From assembly GCA_963969495.1 (NCBI GenBank), contig OZ018321.1, positions 133,084,293 through 133,148,292 on the forward strand: a stretch of DNA of 64,000 nucleotides, written 5' to 3'. The translations under genes were made by a program, and so were the position numbers. This stretch comes from Ceratothoa steindachneri (taxonomy: Eukaryota > Arthropoda > Malacostraca > Isopoda > Cymothoidae). The notes beneath the pieces are model-generated. The model was not told where the DNA came from. It did not search any database and saw only the letters and a program-made list of their open reading frames with translations. How positions within the stretch are numbered: the stretch's first letter is position 1; each line of letters opens with the position of its first letter. Below, in pieces: positions 35,635 through 47,369 of the stretch.

Positions 35635-36296
35635 ATGTCATCTCACTTGTGCCACTCCACTTGAAAATGAGAGTTTGCTTGTCTGCTAAATTTGACAAAC
35701 TGTCAAATGTAATTGAAGAAAAGGAAAAAAATGGCACAACATTAGTCTGGCAGGCTGTAAGCAGGGTTGGCCAAAAAGCCCAATAAAACCCAGGTTTTAT
35801 TCTGGGTTTTTTCAATAATCAAATGCTACAAGCATTAGAGTAACATAGAAAAAGAATAGCTATCTTATATAATATTAATAATTACTTAGTTTAATAATTA
35901 TATTATAGTAAGAATAGATCACTGATTGAGAATTTGGGGTACCCATGTCCCATGATAGCCATTACCTGTAGAAGGAGAGATGAATTATGAGTGAGTATCA
36001 GAGAAATAATCTTAATTTGATACATATTTGTTTAAATTATAGAGATAAATATGAATTTTGAATAAAATAATAAGTAGCATTCATTTCTTGAAAAAAAAAG
36101 TAATTTAAAAAAAACAAACCCAAACCTGGGTTTTTTCAAATTTCACTTGAAAAAGCCCCCCCCCCCCAAAACGGGAATAAAACCTGTTTTTTTTTTTATT
36201 TGCCCACCCTGGCTGTAAGTGGAAAGGAGTTGCAAGTGATGATGAATGACACTGCTTTTGACTGGTGGGGACATCTACACCCTGTATCCCCTAGTT
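35635..36296 (+). other. Unassigned sequence interrupted by a hAT MITE
   Basis: If the MITE (35762-36211) and one copy of its 8-bp duplication are removed, the flanks join into one open frame of about 65 codons that reads ...KMRVCLSAKFDKLSNVIEEK and continues into ...SGKELQVMMND. I do not recognise it. It may be part of an older LINE or a retrocopy. Confidence 0.4.
35762..36211. mobile_element. hAT-type MITE, 450 bp
   Basis: The left end is CAGGGTTGGCCAAAAAGCCC and the right end ...TTTGCCCACCCTG is its imperfect inverse. An exact 8-bp target duplication GCTGTAAG flanks it (35754-35761 and 36212-36219), which is the hAT hallmark. Subterminal AAAACCCAGGTTTTATTC and its inverse near 36125-36190 extend the inverted repeats. 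The interior is AT-rich with no gene. An internal piece of the same family recurs at 39308-39465. Confidence 0.9.
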
Positions 36297-36574
36297 GGCA
36301 GTATCTGTGATGCCATAGCTGCTGCGAGTCTGGAAGATGTTAAGATTGTCTTCCATTAGGTTCCTGAACATGTAGGTATTGAGGGAAATGAACACACTAA
36401 TAATGGTGCCAGGCTCTCTGCCTAGATTGTAACTAGATAAGCTTCTTCCTCTTCCCCACTCTGACTACATGGCAGGAATCAAGAGTTTCTTGGCAAAGAA
36501 GATTGGAGACAGCAGATGAGAATTTAAAGTTGCATGCCATTACAACATGACTTTTACCATGGACTTATCCTGCC
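36297..36574 (+). mobile_element. I-like LINE fragment (RNase H C-terminus)
   Basis: This matches copy B about 43690-43960 and copy A about 9640-9900, including the sequence for GTAGGTATTGAGGGAAATGA (VGIEGNE of RNase H) and the following TACATGGCAGGAAT stretch. It ends at the start of the minisatellite. Copies of this type also retain bases that copy A has lost. Confidence 0.8.
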
Positions 36575-37112
36575 TCTTTTGATGGTATGCTGCCTATGAT
36601 TCAGCCTCTTGATGTATGCTCCCTAGGATACTGCCTCTTTTGATGGTACGTTCCCTGTGATTCACTCTTTTGATGGTAAACTCCCTAGAATGCAGCCTCT
36701 GTGGATGGTATCCTCCCTGGGATGCAGCCACTTTTGATGGTATGCTCCCTGGGATGCAGCCTCATTTGATGATATCCTCCCTTGGATGCAGCCTCTCTTG
36801 ATAATATGCTCCCTAGGGTACAGCCTCTTTTGATGGTACACTGCCTATGATACAGCCTCTTTTGATAGTATCCTCCCTTGTATGCAGCCTCTTTTGGTGG
36901 TATCCATCCTGGGATGCAGCCACTTTTGATGGTATGCTCCCTGGGATGCAGCATCTTTTGATGGTATGCTCCCTGGAATGCAGCATCTTTTGATGGTACG
37001 CTCTAGGATGCAGCCCCATTTGATGGTACACTCCTTTAGATGCAGCCTCTTTTGATGGTATCCTCTCTTGATAGTACGCTCCCTAGGATACAGCCTCTTT
37101 TGATGGTATCCC
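36575..37112 (+). repeat. Minisatellite, about 32-bp unit, 16-17 copies
   Basis: Units of the form GATGCAGCCTCTTTTGATGG plus TATGCTCCCTGG repeat head to tail with about 10-20% variation. On the minus strand the units read as Arg/Gly/His/Lys-rich open frames (36685-36954 and 36813-37031), an artefact of the repeat. The array separates two LINE fragments. The core GCCTCTTTTGATGG also occurs once in LINE copy E at about 32667, a possible seed. Confidence 0.9.
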
Positions 37113-38966
37113 CTGCGCCCGCCTCCACCGAGTCACTAGACTCACAGAAGGCAACATCCCTGAAGTTGGTTGCGAGGCCATCTTCTGAGGTTCCTAACAG
37201 CTCCCCCTCAAAAGGAGGACAGCACTAAAGGATCTTTGGCTCCTTCACCCACACCCACTGGTAGGCTGGGTGGCTCGGAGACAGTGGATACTCCAAAAGA
37301 GGAACCCCCACCTCCGATGCTGCCCCACTCACCTAAGGTTTGGATGGCGAGCACAACTGCCCACGATAAATCCTTGAAGGTGACAGTGCCTTCAGTGCAT
37401 TGTCCGGCCAACAGTGTCCGGAGTTCTGCCTCCGAGAAGCTTACGGCCATTCCTGTGAGGGTCTTGTTTTCAAAGTGGGTCCCTGCATCTCCAAGCTAGG
37501 CCTGGAGGGCATATTCCATCAATGGAATTGCCGCAGACTCCATGCCAACTGGGAGTTGCTGCAGAGGCTTGTCTCATTCCGTTGGTGGGGTCTTATGACC
37601 CCACAAACACGGGATGGGGGATGGGCAGGAGGATGCACGATTTACACCTGGCATGATGTCTCCATTGTTCTTTGTTTTAGATACCTCCTTTCAGCTAGTA
37701 GCTGTGCAGCCGCACCTAGATAGGAGGTATATTGTTATTTCTGCAATATTCCACCGTCAGCCAACTTTGACGCAGGGCACTTGCACCACCTCGTGACACG
37801 GTTGCCGAGGTCCTTTCTCATGCTCAGAAATTTGAATGGTAGACAACCTCTCTGGGGAGATTACTCTATCAATCCTCGTGGTCAAGTCCTTGCTGGCTTG
37901 ATCAATGAGCTGGAGATAGGTGTCATAAATGTGGATGAGTTTAGGCATCACTGCCCGAGAACCGCATCATTTTCCTGCCTCAATCTATCTTTGTGCTCTC
38001 TGGATGCACAGCCTGATTTGGGGTGGTGGGGGTGGTCGATGACCTCCATGGTAGTGATCACTTTCCCATTCAAATATAATTTTCTGGCGGTGATGCTGCC
38101 CGGGAGCCCGCCATGTTGGTGCTTGGCGCAGTCGCGGTGGTCCACATTTCAGGAAATGACTGATTTCTCTGTCTCCGTTGAGGAGCTTAGGTCGGTTGAT
38201 AAGGCCACTTTGTTTTTGTCTGGCAACCTCATCGCTGTGGGCCTAACTACTATTCCTAGAATGTCTGACCCTTTTGCAGGCCGGCCACTCCTGTGATAAT
38301 CAACTGAGCGTGAGATGGACCTCAAACATAGGCGTTATGCCTATAAGCGCTGCCCGAACGATTTCACTATCTAGGAATTTCGTCTGGCTAGGGCTAGCAG
38401 AGGTGTGGAAGAGAGTCAAAGGGATTAAGGGCAAGTTCTTGCAGGACACCTCACCAGCATTCAATGTGCGTTGTGATGATGCGGAAGGCTGCTGACTGGC
38501 CTTTACCTCAAGAGTTGGAGAGCCCTTCCACCACAGGTTTACTCTAAGCCAGTTGCTTTCCTTTCTCATTTTGTGCGCGAGCATTGCCCCTGGTCCGGAT
38601 GATTCCTGTATGCCATGCTCGACATCTGGGTAAGCGAGGGTCTGGGTAGAGGGTATCCTCCCAGATTCCTGGCGAATCGCTACTGTGCTCGCTTTTCACA
38701 AACCACTGAGAGATCCTTTTACCATGGCTGGTTTCTGCCCAATCTCTCAAACTTCCTGCATGTGCAAGTTGATGGAGAAATTGGGCCAGGAAACTCCGAG
38801 AGCGCCCTGGCTCTGCCCAGGATGCTACCCTGGAGGGTACCACCTCTGCCTATTTGTCACCACACCTACTCTCCCAAAGCTTAAACAGCTCTGGGAGTAT
38901 TGTGTTTGGCCTGTTTGGAGCACACTTTGTGTCATGCTGGAACCATGCCAGTGTATACGGATGGCA
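37113..38966 (+). mobile_element. I-like LINE copy F (end of ORF1 and deleted ORF2)
   Basis: It begins at copy-A position about 6080 with GCCTCCACCGAGTCACTAGA, continues through the ORF1 tail and enters ORF2 at about 37500 (GLEGIFHQWNCR). Here the codon corresponding to the copy-A stop at 6114 is AAG, showing that the ancestral ORF1 read through to copy-A 6498. Endonuclease pieces run to about 38300. Internal deletions follow near 38395 and 38450, and a jump from reverse transcriptase to about copy-A 9195 occurs at 38785. It ends at TGTATACGGATGGC (RNase H start). Confidence 0.85.
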
Positions 38967-39518
38967 TAAAATATAACATGGGTATTGATGAAAATCTTTT
39001 GAAGAACTGAGAATTATCAATCATAATTATAAATAGGTCGAAGGTTATTAATAATTTTTAAATTATATCAATACAATATTTTCCAATTAAAATATATTAT
39101 TTGATCTATAAAAAATGATTTAAATATTTTATTTTAATTATTTTTGATATTCTTTATCATTTGTAATTTTGCCCAAGGCGAGTTTGAGCATGTTAGCAGG
39201 GTGACTAAAGGGTTAATGTAGCCTAGTACTAGGGTGTCATGAGTACGGCGACTTAACCCCAAATTACAAATGGTTTTGTTAGTTTGTTTTTAAATCTTTT
39301 TTTTCTCAAAAAAACAAATGCTACTACAAGCATTAGAATAATGTAGAAAAAGAATAGCCATCTCTATTTTTATAATATTAATAATTAATTATGTTAATAA
39401 TCATATTATAGTAAGAACAGATCACTGATTGAGAATTGTGGGTACCCATGATAGTCTGTATGTAAAAGAACAACCTCTGCCCCCCCCCCCCCCTCCGCCC
39501 CTTATCAGAGACCACATG
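38967..39518. other. AT-rich sequence with small repeat pieces
   Basis: No gene is visible. Bases 39215-39265 match the LINE 3' UTR (GTAGCCTAGTACTAGG...GGCGACTTA). Bases 39308-39465 match the interior of the hAT MITE at 35815-35945. A C homopolymer of 14 bases lies at about 39480. Confidence 0.65.
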
Positions 39519-40568
39519 TGATGGTATCCCGCCATGGACAACATCATTTCCTGTTCGAACATTCACAAATTTTCAACTCCTCAGCTCACTGGGGAAATAT
39601 TCCCCAATCCTGCAAATTCGTCTCAAGCCTCCCCGCCTCCCCAGTGATGAGGCGAGGAAGAGCCGGTATTTCTCAACTCTGCCTCCGCCTCCGAATTAAG
39701 ATGTCTGGAGCTTGTGACTCCGTTTTCCAAACTCACCCTTTCCCCTCTGAATCGGGCATACAAATACTCAGGTTATACTGTAATTTGATGAGTCAGGCAT
39801 GCACATCAAGGCCGTCCCCATCGTCAATTCTCATGAGTGTTATCCGCCATCAAGACTTTCTCCACCATAATTCTACCCCAGTCAATTGGTAATTTCTCTG
39901 ATTGGCAAGCCTTTGAATTTGCGCAAGTCTCCCTTCATTTAATCGAACTGAAGAAATTCTCCATCGATTACCTTTGAGGAAAAGAAGTTTCCTCTTCCAG
40001 TGGAATTACGAGTAATCCACATTTCCTGTTGAAAGTCATCTTTGAAGATTGACCATCTTCATCAGAAGGTTGGTTTAGATCGTGCCCCACCTGCTTCATT
40101 CGGACCATGCACCAGTTGCCTCATCGGATTGTGCCCCTCATTGCTCACCTCATTTGAGCTCACCTACCTATAAGACTGAAATCCCCCCCCATTATAGGTA
40201 TTGTCAAGTTCCCAATTTTTATCTGAGCCTAGTAACACTAATCATTTAATTCCATTTGAGAATCTATTCTCATAATAATTATCAAGAGAATATTTCAATT
40301 TAAATAATTCCCTTTTGCCTATTTTTATTCTTATTTTGATCTTTGTAAATAAAATTATATTTTTGTTGTTTCATCTTTAACTAACCTTGAACGATACTCT
40401 TGGTCTATTCAAGTAAATCTCACCAACCAATTATTAAGGATTTGAAACCCAATGCCTTAAGTTTGACCTCCTAGTTGGTCGTTAATCCCTGCGAACAGTC
40501 CTTCAATGGTTTGCATTTCAGTAAGTAATTAACTCACCCCCCACATAATATAGGAGTAGTGTATGGTA
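39519..40568 (+). mobile_element. Probable solo LTR 2, related to LTR 1
   Basis: The right part shares GTAAATAAAATTATATTTTT (40345-40365, containing AATAAA at 40348) and the following CTTTAACTAACCTTGA with LTR 1 at 10417-10455. The left part opens TGATGGTATCCCGCCATGG, weakly similar to the LTR 1 start. No convincing target duplication was found, perhaps because LINE copy B was inserted directly at the right end. No internal genes are present. Confidence 0.55.
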
Positions 40569-43500
40569 TAGGCCTGGAGGGCATATTCCTTCAATGGAAT
40601 TGCCGTGGACTCCGGGCCAACTGGGAGGAGCTGCATAGGCTCGTCTCGTCTCATTCCCCGTTAGCTATTTTTCTGCAGGAGACCATGCTAGGCCTGTGCC
40701 CCCTGCCCACCCTTCCAGGGTACAAGGCTCTTGCGAGCCACCACCGCGGGATGGCCGGGCTGGGGGATGCGCGGTTTACACCCGGCATGATGTCTCCGTT
40801 CTTCCTTTCACTTTAGATACCTCCTTTCAGGCAGTGGCTGTGCAGCTTCACCCGGATAGGAGGTATACTATCATTTCTGCGTACATTCCACCATCAGCTG
40901 ACTTCGACGCGAGGGACTTCCACCGCATTGTGGCACGTTTGCCGATGCCCTTTCTTTTGCTTGGCGATCTGAATGGCAGGCATCCTCTCTGGGGAGATTA
41001 CTCAATAAATCCCAGGGGACAAGTCCTTGCAGATCTGATCGAAGAGCTTGAGATGGGTGTCCTAAATGTGGATGAGTTTACGTATCACTGTCCGAGAACC
41101 GCTTCATTTTCTTGCCTTGACCTATCTTTGTGCTCTTTGGATGCACAACATAATTTTGATTGGGGGTTGGTTGATGACCTCCATGATAGTGATCACTTTG
41201 CCATTCAAATATCATTTTCAGGGCAACTCTGTGGTGCTTGGCACGGGCGCGGTGGCCTGCATTTCAGGAAATGACTGAATTCTCTATCTCAGTTGAGGAG
41301 TTTAGGTCTGTAGATGAGGCTGTTGAGTTCTTCAACGGCAACCTCATCGCAGCGGGCCTGACTACTATTCCTAGAACGTCTCGAGGTTTTGCACGCCGAC
41401 CACTCCCATGGTGGTCGGCCGAGTGTGAGACGGCCCTCAAACAGAAGCGTTATGCCTACATGCGCTATAAGCGCCGCCCGAACGATTTCACTGTCGCTGA
41501 ATTTCGTCGGGCTAGGGCTGGGTTCCGGTATATTTCGAAGCACGCCCGCCGCTCTTCTTGGCGGGCATACGTGTCTTCACTTGATGGGAAGACCCCTTGA
41601 GCAGAGGTGTGGAAGCGATTCAAAAGGATTTGGGGCAAGTTCTCGCAGGACCTCCCTCCCGTTCTCCAGGAGAATGGGACGCAATCTCGGACCCTGCGTC
41701 CGTGGCAGAATCCTTCGCGACCGCTTTTTCCGCATTCTCTAGCCGGGATGCTGCTCCGCCAGCATTCAATGCACGTCGTGATGTTGCGGAAGGCCGCCGG
41801 CTGGACTTTACCTCTAGAGGCAGAGAACCCTTCAACGACAGGTTTACTGTGAGTGAGTTGCGCTCCGCTACCGCTTCGTGCGCGGACACCGCCCATAGTC
41901 CAGACGATGTCCCGTACGCCATGCTTCGACACCTGGGTGAGCGAGGCATGGCCTTTCTGTTAGATTTATTCAACAGGATCTGGGTGGAGGCTCTCATCCC
42001 AGATTCTTGGCGAATCGCTACTGTGCTCGCCTTTCGCAAACAGGGGAGAGATCACTCTACTCCGACCGGTTTCCGCCCAATCTCTCTAACCTCTTGCGTG
42101 TGCAAGTTGTTGAAGAAATTGGTAAATGTTAGATTAGCCTTTTTCCTGGACAGCGGAGGCCATCTGTCTTCTGCACAGTGCGGCTTCCACAAGTTCCACT
42201 CCACGTCGGATGCTCTGCCCCGACTGGAAAATGCCGTCTACGGGGCCTTCCTTCGTAGACAGCACTACGCCACGGTGTTTTTCGATCTGGAGAAGGCCTA
42301 TGATACCGCATGGCGATACGGTATCATGGAGACTCTCCACACGATGGGGGCGAGAGGACGCCTCCCAATGTTCCTATCTGAATTTTTGCGAGATCATCGA
42401 TTCCGCATACGCGTGGGGGGCGCCCTCTCTGGCCCAAAGGAGCAGGAAGAGGGTGTCCTGCAGGGAAGTGTCATCAGTGTCACACTCTTTGCCCTGAGCA
42501 TCAACGGCATCACCTCGGTGCTGCCGGAAGATGTTTTCGCTACGCTCTACGTGGACGACCTTTCGATCTCTTTTGGCGCGGCCCAGATGCCAACTCTGGA
42601 GCGTCGACTCGAACAGACATTGAACCGCGTCTCTCGCTATTCCGAAGCGCACAGGTTTCGCGGTTTTCCTTGGCCAAAATTAAGGTGGTGCACTTCTGCC
42701 GCCATCCACGGCTCCACCCCGACCCTGACTTGTTTCTTAATGGGGGACGCCTGGAAGTGGTTGAATCGCACCGTTTCCTTGGTCTTATATTTGATCGACG
42801 CCTCACCTGGGAGGCTCATATTCGCAGCCTTATGGTCTCTTGTACCCGCGCCATAGATATTCTCCGTTCCGTGACGTTCAGCGCTTGGGGTGCTGATATG
42901 GCTACTGCCTTACTTTTTTATTGATCCTTTGTTCGTTCGAAGCTCGACTACGAATGCGAGTTTTATGCATCCGCAGCCGAGCGTTTATTGCGGAAGGTGG
43001 ACTCGATCCACCACACCGGCCTTCGCGCCTTGCGGCCGGTGCCTTCCGCACTTTCCCCATTGAGAGCCTGTTTGTCGCTGCTGGGGAGATGCCACTCGCT
43101 CTACGCCGCGTGCAGTGCATCACTTGCCTATACGCATGAGACGGGGCTCCTCCTTCAGTCTCCAACAGCTCTTACTGCATCCGCAGCATATCTCGATGGT
43201 GCCTATGCCGCCGAGAGACGCCAGTCATACCCTAAGCCCTTTGGGTTTAGGGGCAGGAAACTCCTTCGAGAGCTAGGTATAGCTCTCGGGCCGGTGGCGC
43301 TTCTGGTTCTGCCCAGGACGCCACCCTGGAGGGTACCACATTTGGCTATTTGTCGCCACGCCTCTGCTCCCAAAGCTTGTACGGCGCCGGGAGTATTGCG
43401 TTTGACCTTTTTGGAGCACACCTCGTGTCACGCTGGAACACTGCCAGTGTATACCGATGGCTCCAAGTCCCAAGAGGGGGTCCGCTTCCACGCCGTATCT

Positions 43501-44426
43501 CCTCTGTTTGAAGTCAAGGGGCTCTGCCAGGCGCTGCGTCTGTCTTCACGGCCGAACTGGTTGCAATACACCACTCAGTACGGGAGATTACGCGACGTGC
43601 CCGGTTCGGAGACCGGATTGTGATCTATAGCGACTCACAAAGCGCCCTGATTGCTCTCGGGGCATTGGAATCTACGCATCCCGTGGTTCGCGATATCCGT
43701 GACGTCACAGTTTTGGCGAGCCGGGTGGATGTCGAGATTATCTTCTGCTGGGTTCCTGGACATGTAGGAATTTTGGGGAATGAAGGCGCCAAAGAGTCCG
43801 CGAGGACTCTGCGACCGGACTAGCGTTTCGCTCTTCCTCACACCGACTACATGGCAGAAATACGGGCAGCTCTTCGGACTGCTTGGCAAAGAAGATGGGA
43901 GACGGTGGAAGGGAACTTAAAGTTGCGTGCCATTGCGCTGCAACTGTTCCCATGGACCTAGCCCCCAATGCCTCGTCGGCTTCAGGTCGCTTTCTGTCGT
44001 CTCCGAATCGTACACACTCGTGTGACGCATCGCTATTTGACGAAGCGCTCGCCTGCGCCCTATATCGACGACTGCATCGTCCCCCAGACTGGTCGGCACA
44101 TTCTTGTCGAATGTCCTAGTCTGGGTGATCTTCGTGCATGTTACCTGTCCCGCTACCGGGATGGACTTGTTGACTTTTGGGGGGGAGGCCTGCCTTCTCC
44201 CTTTTATTTTAATAGGTTTTGTTGTTTTTGTTATTTTTATTGTTATTTTTTCTCTCTAAGTCACACGCTCCTACGCCGGGTGGAGGGGGACCTCCCCCCC
44301 CGATGCTGGAGCGTGCTTCCTGATTGTTATCTCTTTTTTATTGTTTCTGTTCAAATATTTATTTTAAAGTAGTCTAAAACTAGGCTGTTTGTGGGCAGTC
44401 GCCAGATAGCCCCTTTTAAAAAAAAA
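40569..44426 (+). mobile_element. I-like LINE copy B (5'-truncated at ORF2 start)
   Basis: This begins at copy-A position about 6497 (TAGGCCTGGAGGGCATATTC) and runs to the 3' UTR and a short A tail at 44418-44426. It therefore lacks ORF1, as is common when reverse transcription stops early. It is as CpG-rich as copy A and closely similar, so it is among the youngest copies. The 3' UTR contains an insert of about 90 bases relative to copy A, near 44260-44330. A clear target duplication was not found. Confidence 0.92.
40571..44190 (+). pseudogene. LINE copy B ORF2 pseudogene
   Basis: Endonuclease (40559-41274), reverse transcriptase (41597-42650, with YVDD at about 42550) and RNase H (YTDGSKS near 43450, SDSQSAL near 43630) can be read in order. 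The frame changes near 40735, 41228, 41680, 42660, 43025 and 43515. Stops include TGA at 41598 (Leu in copy A) and TGA at 42922 (Arg in copy A). Bases deleted in copy A around 9630 are present here, so comparing A and B recovers where each lesion lies. The C-terminal Cys/His motif (PQTGRHILVECP) is at about 44080. Confidence 0.88.
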
Positions 44427-44432
44427 TATTGC

Positions 44433-44760
44433 TTGGTTCCCCAGAGGGTTAAACTTCTTCTGGGTGAATATCTTTATCTTAGTAAGCTTCCTGAGCAGTA
44501 CTCCCATTACCATGACTGGCAGCATTGCTACCTCCTTTCCCAAATCTTTGGGAAGGACTCGTGTACTCCAGATTGTTGGGGTGAGATTGAGTTAGGGGGG
44601 GGGGGACAAGCATACTCCATAGACTTTTTATTTATTTATTTATTGGCTACTGAAGGAGGCCAGGGTACTTGAATGTGTCTTTTAGAGATTTATTTGTTGA
44701 ATGTTGTGCCCTTGCTGGTGGCTGCTGCCAGATAAGACAATAATTTATTTTTTTTAAACA
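44433..44760 (+). mobile_element. Divergent I-like LINE tail
   Basis: Directly after copy B, a frame at 44391-44672 reads VPQRVKLLLGEYLYLSKLPE, clearly related to the ORF2 C-terminus of the family (VPQTVRHILVECPSLGDL). It is followed by a GGTGGCTGCTGCCAGATAAG stretch like the 3' UTR terminus. It is a more distant or older member of the family whose body is missing. Confidence 0.6.
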
Positions 44761-45399
44761 TGTACAAAACTAACACTACTTCTTTCTGAGGGAAATAATT
44801 TTGTTTGATTAAAATAATAGTAGTGGAATTGGAAAAATGAGGTTCTGGAATGTTATAAGGGAGAGTAGTGGATGGAATTAGGAATAGTTATTGGTTGATG
44901 GTTATAGGAGATATGAATGGACAATGAGAGATGGGATGATGGGCTTTTGTTGCACCCTTTGACAATGAAAATGGAGAGAGGGTGGTATAGTTTTGTTCTG
45001 AAAGAAACTTGTGTGTGGCAAACACAATGTTTTACATAAATATATATGTGCTGAGCAAAAGAGAGCGAGAGAACTTGTGATTGGTCTGTACCTAGTAAGA
45101 AAGAATTTGTTGCTGGATGTATTGGATGTAAAGAAGAGGTATGAATGAGTTTGGGAATATCTGAACATATGATTGTACTGTGTAATGCTTAAGAATGCTT
45201 AAAAGTAGAAGATAGGAAATTTAACTGTGAGCAAAGGCATAGAGCAAATGTGGAACAAATGTAAGGAAGTAGTAGAAATAGCTCAAGGGGTGTGTGTGGA
45301 TGTGCCAGAACTGTAAAGTGTAAACAAAATGTTGAATGATGGAATGGCGATGTAAAGCATGTAGTGAAAAGAAAAAAAGGAGGCATCATCCACTAATGT
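44761..45399. other. Unassigned intron sequence, possible LINE debris
   Basis: On the + strand, 44880-44930 reads WLMVIGDMNGQ, reminiscent of the GD(M/F)N motif of LINE endonucleases, but no other motif supports it. No gene is called. Confidence 0.3.
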
Positions 45400-45986
45400 A
45401 GTTGTCAATCACATGGGTGATAAGGTTGAGTGCATGCAAGATAATTTGTTTACTTTCCCGACCTCTACTTCTGCAAGGTGGGTGCCCTCAAGGAAAGCCA
45501 CCATATCCCTAGAATAGGTTCACAGGTCCTCGAGGTTGGAGATGTTATGCATGTTGCATGCATGTGTGAGGTTCAGACAGTTAAGTATGTGTTTTTTGTT
45601 GTCATGTGTTGTTACATGTTGGTGATTTGGTGCCGTTTATTCTGTTAGGGTGATGTCGAATGGCCTAACCTTAGTTGGACAACTGTGTGGGACATTTAAG
45701 ATATTGTTTGGTAGTAGAGTATTTAGGTGTCTGTGTGGGAAGGTGGTGTGGATGTTTTTATTAGGTTGTTGCAGGGGTGAGTTAGGTTGTGGAACAGGTG
45801 TTGGAGTCTTCTTTTTATGTCTAGGTGGTGGTTTAGGTGGGATAGGTTCAGTGCTCTGCTGATATGTTGGGTTCCAATTGTGTCCAAGTCAATGTTTAGT
45901 AGGAATATTCTTGTTTCAGCATGCATTGGTGGGGTAGATGTGGTCCAAGTACATCCTATGATGATTCTGATTGCATTATTCTAGGT
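45400..45986 (-). mobile_element. Jockey-like LINE, 3' part
   Basis: Minus-strand sense is inferred because 47370-48240 encodes reverse transcriptase on that strand and this block lies downstream of it. Minus-strand pieces such as 45723-45926 are His/Leu/Asn-rich, as in ORF2 C-termini of such elements. A hAT-like repeat inserted at 45987 separates it from the reverse-transcriptase part. A related fragment is at 25470-25650. Confidence 0.55.
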
Positions 45987-47365
45987 CAGGGATGGGCAAT
46001 CATTTTAAGCAGCGGGTCATATTGAAGCTTATATAAAGCTTTGCAGGACGCACTTAATAACAGATGCAAATTTTGAATACATATAAGTTAATAGCAATTA
46101 CCTCTGTGCATTTGTTTGCATACAGTACATAGTCATAATTACACATTGTAGCGGGCCGAAAAATTTTAGACTAACCCCAATCGATCCAACCCGCTCCCTA
46201 CACTAATCCGGACGTGAGAAATCGAAGGAGAATGAAACGGATTGTATGTACAGTCCTTTACTAACAAAAAAATACAATATTTACAAAAAAATATGGGTAA
46301 ATATGCACAAAATATCTACAATAGAGATGGGCGATTATATTGGAGATCTTACTTTTCACCAAAAAATACAAAAAGAAAATCCTATATATATATGAATACT
46401 ATTTAATCTATCCTAATAAACATAAAAAATCAAACAACCAAAAAAAATCCTGACTACAACAGTCAATATATAAACAACAAACAAGGCCTCACTTTATTCA
46501 AAGAGGATGGGGAGATGTCCAGCCACCTGCCACTCGAGCGAGCAAAATGCCTAGGACTTACAACAAATGTGGCGCCTCTGCGCTTGATGGAAGATAATGA
46601 CCTTAAAAAGCTTGCATGGCTATTATAAGCCCTCCTTCATTAAGCTATACTATTGGCATTTATTTATTAACAATAATAATATATAGCTTTCCAGGATATA
46701 ACGCTTTGTTTGGAATATAAGGATATACGAAACTAAGTCCTATCTTTCCAGAATATGGCACCTGGAAAGAAAGAAAAAAAACATAGTAATCATTTTTATA
46801 CATAAAATAAACAAAAAACAACAAACCCATTCCCATTCAGACACACACACATTTTTACTGAGAAAAGGGGTGGGAGAATGGCCCTTTTACACACACTCAC
46901 ATTCGCTCCACCACAACATTTTTAACTAGGGGTATTTTTTTGCCATAGTTTTGCCATTCCTATTAAACCTTTTCTAGACTTATATCAAGAGTGGGGACCT
47001 GCAGTTTAATGTTTAATCTGAACCACAATTTACACTTCTACATCAAGTGATCATTACCCAATGCCCAGGCATCTCCCATCCAAGTACTAACACAATCAAT
47101 GTAGCATAATGTCTGTGAGCAAATGAGAGTGTGCAGATAAGGGTAATGAGAACAAGTATTTTTTTTAAGAACATTATATCTATGAATGAAATATATTTCA
47201 AAATGGCTGATTTAAGAATCTAGCGTTTACATAAAAAATTAATGAGAAATTTTGGCAAAGTGTTCAATAATTTATTTTTAATATTTTGTCTAATTCTGAA
47301 ATGAAATGTAGGCTACATGAAAAGACTTTGTGGGATACATGTGCCTGTGGGCTGCACTTTGCTTT
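45987..47365 (+). mobile_element. hAT-like repeat interrupted by a solo LTR
   Basis: The left end CAGGGATGGGCAATCATTTT at 45987 looks like a hAT terminus. Bases 46015-46150 and 46925-47010 match 13250-13470 and the window start, in the same order, with LTR 3 inserted between them. The right boundary is estimated from GGGATACATGTGCCTGTGGG and GGCTGCACTTTG near 47340-47363. An 8-bp duplication was not confirmed. It lies within the Jockey-like LINE. Confidence 0.55.
46147..46915. mobile_element. Solo LTR 3
   Basis: This 769-bp stretch starts TGTAGCGGGCCG and ends CCACCACA. It is flanked by the 4-bp duplication ACAT (46143-46146 and 46916-46919) and exactly interrupts the hAT-like repeat, whose uninterrupted form is seen at 13340-13420. 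TG...CA ends and a 4-bp duplication suggest a Ty3/gypsy-type LTR. The interior is A-rich with no gene. Confidence 0.8.
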
Positions 47366-47369
47366 CTTG

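Noticed and set aside
36685..37031. Minus-strand open frames rich in Arg, Gly, His and Lys
   Set aside because: They are translations of the 32-bp minisatellite, open only because the repeat unit lacks stops in that frame.
36575..37112. Possible CRISPR-like array
   Set aside because: Units are contiguous and vary throughout, with no unique spacers, and the window is eukaryotic.
39519..40568. Target-site duplication for LTR 2
   Set aside because: Candidates such as ACATG/CACAT at the edges do not match well enough, so only the LTR itself was reported, at modest confidence.
44391..44672. Independent small gene of 93 codons
   Set aside because: The product aligns with the ORF2 C-terminus of the I-like LINE family, so it is a LINE tail and not a host gene.
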